Positions 1-10,666 of a stretch of 64,000 nucleotides of DNA are shown here, piece after piece. The notes beneath the pieces are model-generated. The model did no database searches and was not told the DNA's origin. It saw nothing but the letters and a program-made list of their open reading frames with translations. The stretch comes from Sphingobacteriales bacterium (GTDB lineage Bacteria > Bacteroidota > Bacteroidia > Chitinophagales > Chitinophagaceae): assembly GCA_016708305.1 (NCBI GenBank), contig JADJGB010000001.1, positions 372,001-436,000 on the forward strand. The letters are read 5' to 3'. How positions within the stretch are numbered: position 1 is the stretch's first letter; each line of letters opens with the position of its first letter. A program made the position numbers and the translations under genes.

Positions 1-1993
1 ATATAGTCCGCATCCTTACCATCTTCATAAATAGTTGCTACATAAGAGCCGGTAGGTTCCAGAAAACTAAAGTCTATCTGCAAAGTTCTCGCATTTTCGT
101 CTGTTATTCCACCTACAAACCATTCTTCTTTTCCTTTTGCTTTTCTGGTAATCAAAATATAATCTCCGGGTTCGGCTTTCAACACTTTGGTATCATCCCA
201 ATCTACAGCCACATCTTTTATGAACTGAAACGCATCGGGGAAGCGATCATAATTGTCAATAATATCTGCCGCCATTTGCAAAGGACTATACATAGTAACA
301 TACAATGCCAGTTGTTTGACAAGTGTTGTTTTTACAAATCGGTGATCTCCCGGAAAATAGTAATCCATTTTTGTTTGAAAAATACCCGGAGTGTAGTCCA
401 TCGGACCACCCATCAACCTGGTGAAAGGCAGGATGGTGGTATGTTCAGGGTTATTGCCTCCAAATGCTTCATACTCGGTGCCACGTGCTGCTTCTGCTGC
501 TATCCAGTTGGGATAGGTTCTGCTAAGTCCGGTAGGTCGAACTGATTCATGGGAGTTAATCATAATCTTATGTTCAGCCGCTTTTTTCACAACATGCAAA
601 TAATGATCTATCATCCATTGGCTGTAATGATGCTCCCCGCGCGGAATGATATTGCCTACATAACCTGTTTTAACTGCATTGTAGCCAAATTTATCCATAA
701 ACTTAAAGGCAGTGTCTATCCAGCGCTCATAGTTGGTTACAGATGCTGAAGTTTCGTGGTGCATGATTAATTTTACACCTTTGAATAAGCATATTCATTC
801 AATCCTTTCACGTCAAAATCGGGATAAGGCGTTACGAAATCAAACACAAACTCTTTAGACTTTCCAAACCAGTCTTCCCAACCTTCATTCCAACCTTCTA
901 CCAAAACTGCGTCAAACCCATGTTTTGCGGCAAAGTCAATGTATTTTTTTACATAGGCAGTATTTGCTGCGTGTTTTCCGTTGGGAGTCAGTTTCGAATA
1001 TTCTGTTTCGCCCAAATGAATATTGTCGAGATCAGCATAAGCCCATGAAGACTTGCCCATTATCATTTCCCACCACACTCCGATATATTTAACCGGTTTT
1101 ATCCAATCAGTTGTGGCATATTTGGTCGGCTCATTTAGGTTTAACAAGAGATGAGGGCCGACAGTCAGCATATTTTCAGCGTTTTCGGTAACGGCTATCG
1201 TTCTCCAGGGCGTGTTGAAGGGCGTTTGAATATATCCTTGCATACCCTGAGCATCGGGAGTAAGGTGAGTTTTCAGCATATTTGTTTTGCTGTTCACTGC
1301 CAAATGCATCGCCGGATAACCTATTAACGCCGCTTCTGCAATGTTAAGATATACACCATCAGCGCTTTTCATCATTACCGGTGTCTGAATAGCATTTTTT
1401 ACCGGTGTTTGAGAAGCATTACCTTCATAGCTTTTTGTCCACAGAGCAGCTACTTCAGAAATGGATGATGTTGTATAATTATATTCCTGGGTATCATAGT
1501 CGCCGGGTATCCACCACGCTTTATGATCACCTGCCAGTGCAAACTGAGTTTCTTCTTCTTTGATTACGAAATAATTGAGATTAGCCTGTTCCGGGAATTC
1601 ATACCTGAATCCCAAACCATAATCATACACCCTGAAGGTAATTGCTATCTCGCGCTGTAATGAAGGCTGGGCCAATATTACACGTAGTTGATTATCATGA
1701 TTATTAATGGTTTTGGTTTCTCCCATTACAGGATTCCAATCTTCGTTAAAAGCGGATGTGTTGTAATCTTTAATACCGAATCCTTTCAGGAAGGAACCTC
1801 CATTGGCTACTTTCAGCCCTAATTTACTTTTTTGAATGACAGGTTTGCCCTTAAAATCGAGGTAATAATAAGGCACACTGTCTTTTAATTCAAACTTCAA
1901 ACTGAGGTTGCCGTCAGGTGAAGCGACAAATTGGGAATTTGCTGCTTTTGACAGAATCATTAAACAAAGAAAGGCAAAAACAATTTTGTTCAC
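1..1993 (-). CDS. GH97 family alpha-glucosidase (SusB-like), 3' end cut by window edge
   Basis: Secreted glycoside hydrolase family 97, which acts on alpha-glucosides in the periplasm. A signal peptide ends near residue 20 (MNKIVFAFLCLMILSKAANS). The N-terminal beta-sandwich is followed by the catalytic barrel with VLVEGWNEGWEDW, then HHETSASV, SHESVRPTG and RGTEYEAF. The glutamates in the last three motifs correspond, as I recall the family, to the catalytic residues of the inverting SusB type. The frame breaks near 775: adding one A to the run in TCAAAGG rejoins the first 406 residues to the rest, so I treat it as one gene with a probable sequencing error. The C-terminus lies beyond base 1. 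Nothing SusC/SusD-like is visible nearby. Confidence 0.9.
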
Positions 1994-2099
1994 GGTGATA
2001 AATTTTTGTGGTAAAAAAAATATTTTCGATCGAATCGTTTTGCAAAAATAGGGAATAAATCGATTAATGTGTACTTAATACACATTAATTTCTTTTTTG

Positions 2100-3114
2100 T
2101 CAATCTTTTTTAAAAAATTTGTCTTTATAGGATTGAATAAATAGTGTGGGTTCCGGTCGTTTTTTCAATGGGGTGATAGCATAAACAGTGTCCAAATGGC
2201 GGTAATCGTAATATAAGCCACGTAAATTATTGTGGCTCAAATAATTAAAATGGTCATACTCGGAGTCCATTTTGTTTTTGACCCACCTCATTACCAAAGC
2301 GGGGTCATAAATTTCAAATTTGATAAAATCCTGCTCCGGAATACCCGCTCCCAGATACCAGGTTTTAGTTTTTCTTATTTTTCTCAAGGCTATTTTTTTT
2401 CCGTTATTAAAATTACTGCCTATCAGTTCAAGAGGAATATTCAGTTTTACTCTCCAGGCATCACTTTCACTTATTTTAATTCCGGCAGCTTCCCTAGCTG
2501 CAATGCAAAGAGCCGAGCAGCCTGCTCCTTCATTTTCGTACAATGGCCAAAAGATGCCTCCATAAAAATTGCTCGGTGCATATTTGTCGTTAACCTGCTT
2601 GTTAAATACAGATAAAAACTCCAATATTCTTTTTGCAGATTTTTCATTGATTCTAAAAGTGATGAACGCAGCATTATTCTTCCGGTTGTTATACTCAATT
2701 GATCGTTTTAGTAATTGCTTTCCTTCTATCTTTGCTTTGAACGGAATACCCAGCACACCAAGACCTGCTTTTTTTATTAATAACTGATTGAGCAGCTGCC
2801 ATTGTCCACGGGGCTATACCCATCCATAAAGGCTCATCCAGTAAATCAGAATTGAGACAAAAGGCCATGTGCCCCAGAAATCGCATTTGCGGATGAAAAA
2901 CCTTTCTGAAAAATGATTTTTTTATTGAAGAGTACAGTTTTGAGGGGCTTTGCCAGTTGATTGACACTGCAGGATCAATTATGAAAACAGTAAGCTCATG
3001 AATACCTGAAGTATCATTAACCGCCTGAGCAATAGTTGGTTTAAAAGCAAATATCCACATTAAAAATACGACTGTAATCATCGTCAGATACCTGACATTT
3101 GGAAAATATTTCAT
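2100..3114 (-). CDS. Exported protein with GHM and CSxLC motifs, possible permuted papain-like fold (copy 1)
   Basis: About 335 residues with an N-terminal hydrophobic signal (residues 9-30). No family recognised. It is clearly homologous to the disrupted gene at 3268..5363: both have IHELT or FHELT near the start, LGHM followed by a hydrophobic residue, LWMG or VWMG, then a late EGxxCSxLC motif and a KKRPEPTLFI-like end. The order His then Cys resembles the permuted papain-like gene two positions upstream (5382..6086), so a cysteine hydrolase or acyltransferase fold is possible but is my inference. The frame breaks near 2774 in a run of seven A; six restores it. It is the last gene of a tight minus-strand cassette starting at 7400. 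Confidence 0.7.
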
Positions 3115-4136
3115 CTTTTGAAAATAAATTAAATTTTGTTTTAATTACAAATCAGTGAATAAACTGCTTATATTTTGAAATTAATAATTGAATTTAAAAC
3201 CATTCTGATAAGCGTTACCATGACCTATACAACAGTAATTCAAAAACAGCAAAACGGCAAGAATTCACTATAATTTTTCATAAAATGACCTTATGAAAAG
3301 GGATGTTTCCGGCCGTTTTTTCATTACAGATTTCAGATCCAAAGGTCGAACTTCGGTGTAATCCATATTTAAACGTGGAGGATTATTTACTTTTCTTCCA
3401 TTTCCGGAATTGCTTCCATCGATTCTTGTAATCCAATTTTTCATTAAAACAGGATCATATACTTCAAATTTTACATAATCCGTATCAGATTTGCCATTAC
3501 CATTATACCAACTTTTCGATCTTTTGATTTTCCTTAACGCAATCTTTTTTCCATAATTGAGGTCACCCCCAATAAGCTCCACGGGGACTTTCATTTTTTC
3601 TATCCATTGTTCTCTGCCTTCCATATAAATACCGGCTGCTTCCAAAACGGCCATGCAAAGCGAAGAGCAGGAAGACCCTTCTCCTTCAAAGAGAGGCCAG
3701 TAAACCGGGCAATAAAAATCGCAGGGGGCTTCTATGCCGTTGGTCTTTTTTTGAAATTCAGTCAGAAATTTCAGTATTTCTTTTACTGAGTTTTCATTAA
3801 TATTATATGTAATAAATGCGACTTTCTTTTTATTTATATTAAATTTGATATCTTTTTCTATCCTTTTTCTACCTTCCAATTTCCCTTTGAATGGTCGAAA
3901 AAAACACTCAGACCTGCTTTTCTAAGATAAAACTGGGTAAACATATCTAAGTTATAGCGCAATGTCATTCCCATCCAAACCGGCTCTTTTAAAAGATCTG
4001 ATTTAAGTGAGAAAATCATGTGACCCAGTGTGTGAGAATGACGCTGAAAAACGCTTTTTATAAAAGACTTTTTTACTGTTCGATATAAAGCAGCAGGGCT
4101 TTCCCAACTAATTGGTGAGGCTGCGTCAATGATATA

Positions 4137-5244
4137 TTAATAAAGACATAATTTAGTTCTTATTTTAAAATATATTTTGTATATTTGCCCATGGCTAATA
4201 CAAAACGTAAGAACAAAGATGCTCAGGAAGAGACTCGCTTTCGGATAGTGGACTACTTAAAAAATAAACGGGGCACTCAAAAGCAGGCTGCCGAGATATT
4301 TTCTGTATCAGAAAGGAGTGTAAATAAAACATGGAATAAATACAAAAAGAAGGCAAGCGTTCACTTTTGAATAAGAAGCGTGGCGTAAAAGGAGGCAAGA
4401 AGATAACCGGACAGCAGGCTGCCGAAGTTCGACGGTTGATAAAGGATAAGATGCCCGACCAGTTAAAACTGGCCTTTGGTTTATGGACACGTGCAGCCGT
4501 ACAACAGCTTATCGAACAGAAATATGGCGTTGTATTAAGCGTGAAGCAGGTGGGTCGATATTTAAAAAGCTGGGGCTATACACCGCAAAAGCCTATCCGC
4601 AAAGCATTTGAACAGAAACCCGAGCAGGTAAAGCAATGGTTGGAGAAGGAATACCCTGCCATAAAGAAGCGGGCAACTAAGGAGAAAGGAACGATTTATT
4701 TTGGAGATGAAACCGGTATGCGAAGCGACCATCAGGCAGGCCGAAGCTATTCGCCTAAAGGCAAAACCCCGTGGTGAAATCAACAGGACAACGGTTTTCG
4801 CTCAATATGATTTCAGCTATCAGCAATAAAGGTCATTTACAGTTTATGCTGATAGAGAAGTTTAACGGTGATGTATTTATTGATTTTTTGCAACGAATGA
4901 TTCGTTATAGTAAACAAAAGATATTCTATGTAACGGATGGTCATCCTGCACACAAAACAAAAAAATTGCAGGCGTGGCTGGAGGAAAGCAAACATCGAAT
5001 AGAGGTGTTTTCATTCCGCCCTATAGCCCCGAGTTGAATGCACAAGAATATTTGAATCAGGATGTAAAGACTAATGTTATCGGCAAAAAGCGCCCTATCA
5101 ATAAAGCTGAAATGCGCGCCAACGTTGAAGGTTTTATGAACGAAAGAAAAAGCAATAAAAAGCAGGTGCAAAAATATTTCCATGCAGACCACGTCAGATA
5201 CGCAGCATAGAAAATTAATACGAACTAAATTGGGTAACGATTAA
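4137..5244 (+). mobile_element. IS630-family insertion sequence, copy A
   Basis: 1108 bp, ending TTAATAAAG on the left and CGATTAA on the right. The termini are imperfect inverted repeats over about 28 bp sharing TTAAT and AATTTAGTTC. A TA dinucleotide is duplicated at each side (4135-4136 and 5245-5246), the IS630/Tc1-mariner target. The boundaries are supported by comparison with the second copy at 25305..26409: identity stops at the same terminal bases, and removal of either copy restores an interrupted reading frame. Copy A is in plus orientation, copy B in minus. Confidence 0.92.
4191..5210 (+). CDS. IS630-family transposase, copy A (frame broken)
   Basis: DDE transposase of about 340 residues. 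An N-terminal helix-turn-helix (AAEIFSVSERSVNKTWNKY) is followed by a second HTH (AAEVRRLIKDKMPD) and the catalytic core with FGDETGMRSD (first Asp), YVTDGHPAH (second Asp) and PPYSPELNAQEYLNQ (Glu). The ATG follows a TATATTTG promoter-like box at 4180-4187. The frame breaks three times: in the A5 run near 4350, the C4 run near 4775 and the T4 run near 5010. The C4 break is also present in copy B, whereas copy B has T5 and is in frame at the third site. The mixture suggests sequencing errors plus perhaps one real inherited break. Confidence 0.88.
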
Positions 5245-5381
5245 TAAATGGTAAGTTCATGAAAGCCGGACGTATCGCCAAAATTGTGTGCCTGAGTATT
5301 ATTGTTTTGGCAAATAATTATTATCAGAATAAACAAAAAAATTTTCAGAATTGGCTTGTTCATTTTAGTGCTTTGAAATCA

Positions 5382-6086
5382 TTAAAAATTCACTCTCCTC
5401 CCAGGAGGGTCAAACACAACTGAACACAAAACGTCATTTGGAAACAAAAAATACCCACCATTTGCATCCAAATCAATATTAACTACAGTTTTGTATGCCG
5501 CCCAAACCAATGATACACAGTTCCAAGATAATTGATTTCCCACATTCCCATTAAAAAATTTCAATTTATTTACTGTTTTGAAAGAAATCAAGTTATAATC
5601 TCCACCTTTAGCGTCATTCAAAAACAAAACTAAAGAATCGGCCTGGCCACCTGTCAGAGGATAACGTAATAAATAGCGAATCCCCTTAAATTTCTTATTA
5701 AATGAAATTGAAGCCGGTCGTTGTTGCACTTTGTCTTTTTGACCGAAAATAAAAGACCTCGTTTTCTGGTCGAAAAAGAAGGATTCAACAATTTCACTTC
5801 TTTCAATTGCCTCCTCCAGATTTTTTGCTTTTACACCTTTAACTACAATTCCCATGTGACCCACTTTTGGCCTGCCGGTACTTTTCAGTTCCTAGGAGCC
5901 AGTTACAATTGGGCCGCACCAATATATCACCCTTTTTTATTTCAAAACACTATCATTTTTGACTAAAAGACAGGTGTTTTTAGCCCAAACGATTTTGTCT
6001 TTAATATAAAATACTTGTATTAGTACTGATATTGTTAAGGTCAGTAATATTACAATAATTAAAAAAAGAAAATTACTTTTTAACAT
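5382..6086 (-). CDS. Permuted papain-like (YiiX/C92, NlpC/P60-type) hydrolase
   Basis: About 235 residues. The ATG at 6086 directly follows the stop of the upstream membrane gene, which implies translational coupling. An N-terminal membrane segment (LFLIIVILLTLTISVLI) anchors it. Then come GDILVRP, VGHMGIVVKG (candidate catalytic His), ESFFFD, and LSWNCVSLVWAAYK (candidate nucleophile Cys). This order of GDIL, [GS]HxGIV and NC matches the permuted NlpC/P60 (YiiX-type) amidase or acyl-hydrolase family, whose members act on amide or ester bonds of lipids or peptides. Substrate unknown. Two one-base breaks (a T4 run near 5950 and an A run near 5868) must be repaired to read it through. Confidence 0.78.
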
Positions 6087-6546
6087 TTACACTGCCTTTT
6101 TTATGGTTTCAAACTGACTGGATATTAGGTTTTTGGTTAAAGGTTTTATTTGATAGATAAAAATAAAATATTTCATGTAAGCAGCATTCAATATATGCAC
6201 TGCTGTGGGTACTATCCAATCAATAAAATGAATCTGAAAGGAATTCCCGATGGTTATGCCATAAAAAGCCGGGCTGAATGGTTGCCAATACTCAAAATAC
6301 TGAGGCCATAAGATATGAATAGCAAAATATACTGAAAAATACAAGATATATAAATACAGTAGCGCTATTATGGGCGATATATATCTTTTTAAAAGCCTGA
6401 AAATAAAAAGTAGAGAAAAAATGATTAACACCCAGTGAACAAATATAATGGGTTGTCTTTCACCATTCTCCAATGCTGTAATATTGCTGCTAAAATTATA
6501 AAAGCCACTTATAACAAAAAGCCAAAGAAATACTGGTTAAAAACAT
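6087..6546 (-). CDS. Small integral membrane protein
   Basis: About 150 residues with four or five hydrophobic helices and no recognised domain. I place the start at the ATG at 6546, inside the end of the upstream gene; this needs one base added in the T5 run near 6517. An alternative start is the TTG at 6473 (128 residues). The C-terminus ends in KNLISSQFETIKKAV, and its stop abuts the start of the papain-like gene. Overlapping starts and stops with both neighbours make it a member of one operon. Function unknown. Confidence 0.6.
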
Positions 6547-6926
6547 GGCTCCCAAAAATTGAGTTCTCTTTTATAGAATTTTCTTTTTCTGATATAAATG
6601 ATTTGGGCGATTACACCGCCGATCATGCCTACGCACAGATCAGTACTGGTGTCGGTAAAAACTTCGCTATTAAAAATATTTATTCTCATGAAACGCAAAA
6701 CTATTTCTATGCCTTCATAGGAGATGAGTAACAGAATTAATGTTACCCACTTAAATTTGATATTCAATCTTAATAAGAAAAGAAACAATAAAAATCCACT
6801 CCAGCAGTGAACAAAGGACCAATAATCAATGTAAAACCAATCGTTTTCATATAATCTGGTGTAGAGCCAGTTTAAATTCAGATATCTCAAAAGTGAGTCG
6901 TTAACAAATGGGTCAATCTCTTTCAA
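6537..6926 (-). CDS. Small integral membrane protein, VanZ-like pattern
   Basis: 129 residues with four hydrophobic segments. Polar residues sit at membrane edges in the pattern WSFVHCWSGF, then SYEGIEIVLRF, then DTSTDLCVGMIGG, which recalls the His/Glu/Asp arrangement of VanZ-like proteins, but the match is loose and I do not assign the family firmly. It overlaps the upstream gene by 4 bases (ATGA arrangement) and the downstream gene by about 10. Substrate unknown. Confidence 0.6.
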   Translation of the reverse strand: MKEIDPFVNDSLLRYLNLNWLYTRLYENDWFYIDYWSFVHCWSGFLLFLFLLRLNIKFKWVTLILLLISYEGIEIVLRFMRINIFNSEVFTDTSTDLCVGMIGGVIAQIIYIRKRKFYKRELNFWEPCF

Positions 6927-7400
6927 TTCTTGTATTGTTGTTTAAAAAAATGAAACAATATAAAATAAATTGGTGGAATAAAAAAAGGCAAAGCCAAAGT
7001 AAATGTTATCACTGCCATACCATGAAAAAACATATATCCTACACAAAATGAAAACCCAAAAACCAATAAACTTACAGCAAGTGCCTTTATGCGCGAAATA
7101 GAGAAAAAAGAAATTTCCTCTTTTCTGCCGAAGTCAACCAAAGAAATGCCCCTAAAAAATAGGTCAAAGCAGATATTTCATCTCCCTGGTTATTGTTGAT
7201 AAAAGAAAAAACATGGGTAGCCAGAAATTGGGAATAGAAGCTAAAAACATTTAATTGAAGCCACACTGGTTTTATGCCCTGATATCCAAAAAATAAAGCC
7301 CCAATACTCCCATAAGCATAAGCCCCATGCCAGGATACTTTACCCACGGTTTAAACCACACTATCCTGATTGCTGATTTTCGAATTTCCAAGTTTTCCAT
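6923..7400 (-). CDS. Small integral membrane protein, first gene of the cassette
   Basis: About 155 residues beginning MENLEIRKSAIRIVWFKPW at 7400, with about four hydrophobic helices (for example LAVSLLVFGFSFCVGYMFF and TFTLALPFFIPPIYFILFHF). Two one-base breaks are needed to read it through: in the T6 run near 7295 and near 7140. No family recognised. It is the first of six closely packed minus-strand genes, with a gap of about 80 bp to the lipoprotein upstream. Confidence 0.58.
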
Positions 7401-7480
7401 TTATATAATAATCGCCTGTTCGGAATTATGATAAAAAATCAATTACAGATTTCTTCTATTCAAAAATTCGTCCCTGATGT

Positions 7481-8143
7481 TTATATTACATAGCTAGATA
7501 AAACAGTGCCGTCTTCCATTGTAACTTCAAAAAAAACTAACCCAAATTTATGATTGGTCTTATAAATCACTTTTCTAAACCCGGCGTAGGGCAGGCTCTG
7601 CTCTACTGTCATAACCTTAATGTTAAAAAAAGCATAAGGGAAATCATCGGTAGTCGATTTTGTAAGTATTTTGTATTGCAATGTCTTTCCTGATTTGGTA
7701 GTAAAACTCCAGCTATCGCCTACTTTGCCGTCATAACGTACAAAAACACACTGTTTACCTCTGGAATCAATTCCTGCTATGCCTTCCGAAGTGTTTTTAA
7801 ATTTAAAGGTGTAGTTTACATTACCGCTGGCATCAGCATAAGGCACCGAAACAAGAGATTTTAGTTTGTCAGGAACTTTCATAGTTAGTTTAATGTTAAT
7901 GATGCCTCCTTCATTTTTTACGATGGTGGCTGTGGGTTTATTGCTGATGTCGCTCCCATTTAGTTTCAGGGTCATTCCGCCCGAAGAACCCACTTTGTTC
8001 ATGTCCAAATTGGTATCTCCGCTAATCTCAGTATAAGAGGTATTTTTGGTAAACCATTTTTTACAGGAAATAGAACCCATAAGCATGAATAGTGTTAAAA
8101 TCGACAAGAGGAGCATCGGAACTGGAAAATTTCTCTTTTTCAT
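7481..8143 (-). CDS. Predicted lipoprotein of unknown function
   Basis: 220 residues with an intact frame. A signal sequence ends in a lipobox GSISC, giving Cys27 as the lipidation site. The remainder is beta-rich with many Thr, Lys and Gly residues (SGGMTLKLNGSDISN, VGDSWSFTTKSGKT) and looks like an outer-membrane or periplasmic beta-sandwich. No domain recognised. It precedes the membrane/papain-like cassette on the same strand by about 80 bp and may share its transcript. Confidence 0.65.
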   Translation of the reverse strand: MKKRNFPVPMLLLSILTLFMLMGSISCKKWFTKNTSYTEISGDTNLDMNKVGSSGGMTLKLNGSDISNKPTATIVKNEGGIINIKLTMKVPDKLKSLVSVPYADASGNVNYTFKFKNTSEGIAGIDSRGKQCVFVRYDGKVGDSWSFTTKSGKTLQYKILTKSTTDDFPYAFFNIKVMTVEQSLPYAGFRKVIYKTNHKFGLVFFEVTMEDGTVLSSYVI

Positions 8144-8414
8144 ATTTTTTGTATTTAAGTTTTTAATATCCTTTTCTATACAAAATTATTTTACCAAATC
8201 TGCAATTCCTATAGCCCATTTGGGTCATTTTTTCAAAATTGAAATATGAAAACATATAATTTTAGTCTTGCCTTGTTAGCTCAGGGTGAAGTTTAGCGCT
8301 GATGCGTAGAAATAGTAACTAAATAGATTAAAATAGATTTGAATTGGTGTTTTGTACTTTTTGATACTTTCTTTTATGAGTTATAATTGAAGTAATCTCT
8401 ATAGAAAACTCCTC

Positions 8415-10224
8415 CTATTTCACCTCCTGCATGTCAACCAATTTTTTGTAAAAACCGTTTTGAGCAATAAGTGATCCATGACTGCCTCGCTCCACAATTT
8501 TTCCTTTTTGCAACACAATGATTTCGTCGGCATGACGAATGGTGCTTAATCTGTGTGCAATAACAATGCTGGTGCGGTTTTGCATCATATTGTTGATGGC
8601 ATCCTGCACTAACCTTTCGCTCTCGGTATCCAATGAAGAAGTGGCTTCATCCAAAATTAAAATGGGCGGATTTTTCAATACCGCTCTCGCAATAGTCAGT
8701 CTTTGCCTTTCGCCGCCACTGAGTTTACTGCCTCGGTCGCCAATGTTGGAGTCGTAGCCTTCTTCTTTTTGAACAATAAAATTATGAGCATTGGCAATTT
8801 TAGCAGCCTGAATAATTTCTTCATAAGAGGCATCGGGCTGGCCAAGCGCAATATTGTTAGCAATAGTATCGTTAAACAAAATCGGCTCCTGCGTTACAAT
8901 GCTCATCAGGCTTCTCACAGACTGAAGCGCGTAATCTTTAATGTTGGTTCCGTCTATCAGAACTGCTCCGCCGGTTACGTCATGAAAGCGCGGCACCAAG
9001 TCTGCCAATGTAGATTTACCGGCACCTGAGGAGCCTACCAGCGCGATGGTTTGCCTTTTTCTATGGTCAGATCAATGTCATCCAATATCACTGCATCATC
9101 ATAAGCAAATCGCACATTTTTAAATTCAATCTTATCATTGAAACTATGAAGCGCTTTACCTGTAGGGTTATCATCTACCATAACCGGAGTTTTCAATACT
9201 TCTTCAATTCGGGTTATGGCAGCATAACCTTTGTTGATATTACTGAAGGAGGTGGATAGCGATTTTACAGGATTGATAATATTGTAAAACATTGCCAGGT
9301 AGCCCACAAAGGTAGAGCCTTCCAAATTCATGGTGCCTCCCAAAATCAACCTGCCCCCAAACCACAGAATACCTGCAAACACCAGAACCCCCAGAAATTC
9401 GCTCATAGGCGAAGCCAGATCTCTCCTTCTGGAAATACGATTTTTGGTAGTCAGTAATTCATCATTTACCCTATTGAATTTGCTTTTTAAAATGGATTCA
9501 ATGTTAAACGCTTTGATTACCCTTAATCCATTAAGTGTTTCTTCTAAAATTGATATAGATTCGCCCTGTTTTAAAGCAGCCTCATTCGATTGCCGCTTTA
9601 AGGCTTTGGATACCCTGCCTAACATGAAACCAATCAACGGAATACAAATCACAATAGCAATGGTAAGTTGGGCGCTGAGAATAAACAAAGTGATAAAGGT
9701 GAAAGTAATCGTAAGTGGATCCCGTATCCAGCCCTCAAGTGTTCCTACAACCGAGCTTTCTACCTCATTTACATCATTGGTTACACGGCTGATAAGGTCG
9801 CCTTTTCTTTGCTCGGTGAAATAACCAATCGGTAAACGAAGAATTTTTGAATACAAATCGCTCCTAAACGTATTAACAATTCTGTTTTTTAATGGGTTTA
9901 AAGTATAAAAAGACAGGTAAAGAAACAGGTTTTTAAAAATATGGCTATCAGAAGTACTACACAAATAGTTGCCAGCATTTGTAGCAATGAATATCCATTC
10001 AGATGACCATACAGCCAGGTTTTAATATTCGACAGACTGTCACCTGATGCAGCTACAGCAGGCAAATCCATTGTTTTGCCCAAAAATATCAGATCGAAAA
10101 AAGGAATAAGCATGCCAAAGCTCACCAACCCGAAAATGATAGAAAGAATAGTGAACAAAAAATACAGAAATATCTTTCCTTTGTAAGGAGCTAAATAGTG
10201 CAATATTCTCGAATATTTTTTCAT
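8415..10224 (-). CDS. MsbA-type ABC exporter (fused permease and ATPase)
   Basis: About 600 residues: a six-helix exporter permease followed by a nucleotide-binding domain with GSSGAGKST (Walker A), LSGGERQRLTIARA (signature), ILILDEATSSLD (Walker B) and IVIAHRLSTI (H-loop). This is the half-transporter architecture of lipid A flippases and multidrug exporters, working as a homodimer in the inner membrane. The frame breaks near 9935 and near 9050; in the second, one A added to AAACC restores GKTIALVGSSGAGKST. It is divergently transcribed from rbfA with 70 bp between them. Export of lipid A precursor is plausible but not shown. Confidence 0.88.
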
Positions 10225-10294
10225 TCCGTTGGGAATTGGTAATTTATGCCCGCAAAGTAAGTAATTTTATAGCGAAAATTCTAAAGACAGGGTT

Positions 10295-10666
10295 ATGGAG
10301 GAAAGTAAAAGACAAAAACAAGTGGCCGGTTTATTAAATGAAGAGATGAATGTCATTTTTCAAAATCTGGGGTTAAATATGATAAATGGCGGTATGGTTT
10401 CTATCTCTTCGGTAAAAGTGACGCCGGATTTGCTGGAAGCAAGATTTTATCTGAGTTTCTTTCAGGTGGATGATGCCAAAGTTTGCCTTAAAAAGATAGA
10501 AGACCGGCATCATGACATAAAAAAAGAATTAACAACTTCAGTAAGGCATCAGCTAAGAAATATGCCGGTATTAAAATTTTTTTCGGATGATACGCTGGAT
10601 CAAGTTTTCAAGCTGGAGGAGTTGTTTAAGAAGATAAATGAAGAAAGGGGTCAAAATTCTCATTAA
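10295..10666 (+). CDS. rbfA: Ribosome-binding factor A
   Basis: 123 residues, the usual RbfA length. It starts MEESKRQKQVAGLLNEEM and has the KH-like fold motif SVKVTPDLLEARFYLSFF, followed by VRHQLRNMPVLKFFSDDTLDQ. RbfA binds the 30S subunit and helps mature the 5' end of 16S rRNA. It overlaps the start of the LolC/E-like permease gene by up to 29 bases, which suggests coupled expression. Frame intact. Confidence 0.93.
   Translation: MEESKRQKQVAGLLNEEMNVIFQNLGLNMINGGMVSISSVKVTPDLLEARFYLSFFQVDDAKVCLKKIEDRHHDIKKELTTSVRHQLRNMPVLKFFSDDTLDQVFKLEELFKKINEERGQNSH

Larger units (their letters stand above)
3268..5363 (-). pseudogene. Paralogue of the preceding gene, interrupted by IS630 (copy 2)
   Basis: Start at 5363 (MNKPILKIFLFILIIIICQN, a signal-anchor-like start). 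The reading frame runs to FHELT and is then cut by the IS630 at 4137..5244. Removing the element and one TA restores the codons TIYIIDAASPISWESP, matching TVFIIDPAVSINWQSP of the neighbouring paralogue. The second part carries LGHM, VWMG and EGSSCSSLC and ends with KKRPETSLFI. A further one-base break near 3900 lies in a run of seven T and is probably a sequencing error. The original length would be about 330 residues. The insertion falls about 45 codons in, so no functional product is expected. Confidence 0.8.

Noticed and set aside
4330..4400. Programmed frameshift in the IS630 transposase at the A run
   Set aside because: The two copies have different A counts (5 and 4) and many ordinary genes break at runs, so sequencing error explains it more simply; the shared C4 break remains open.
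8268..8300. TTAGCTCAGGGTGAAG resembles a tRNA D-arm
   Set aside because: No acceptor stem, anticodon arm or T-arm can be formed around it.
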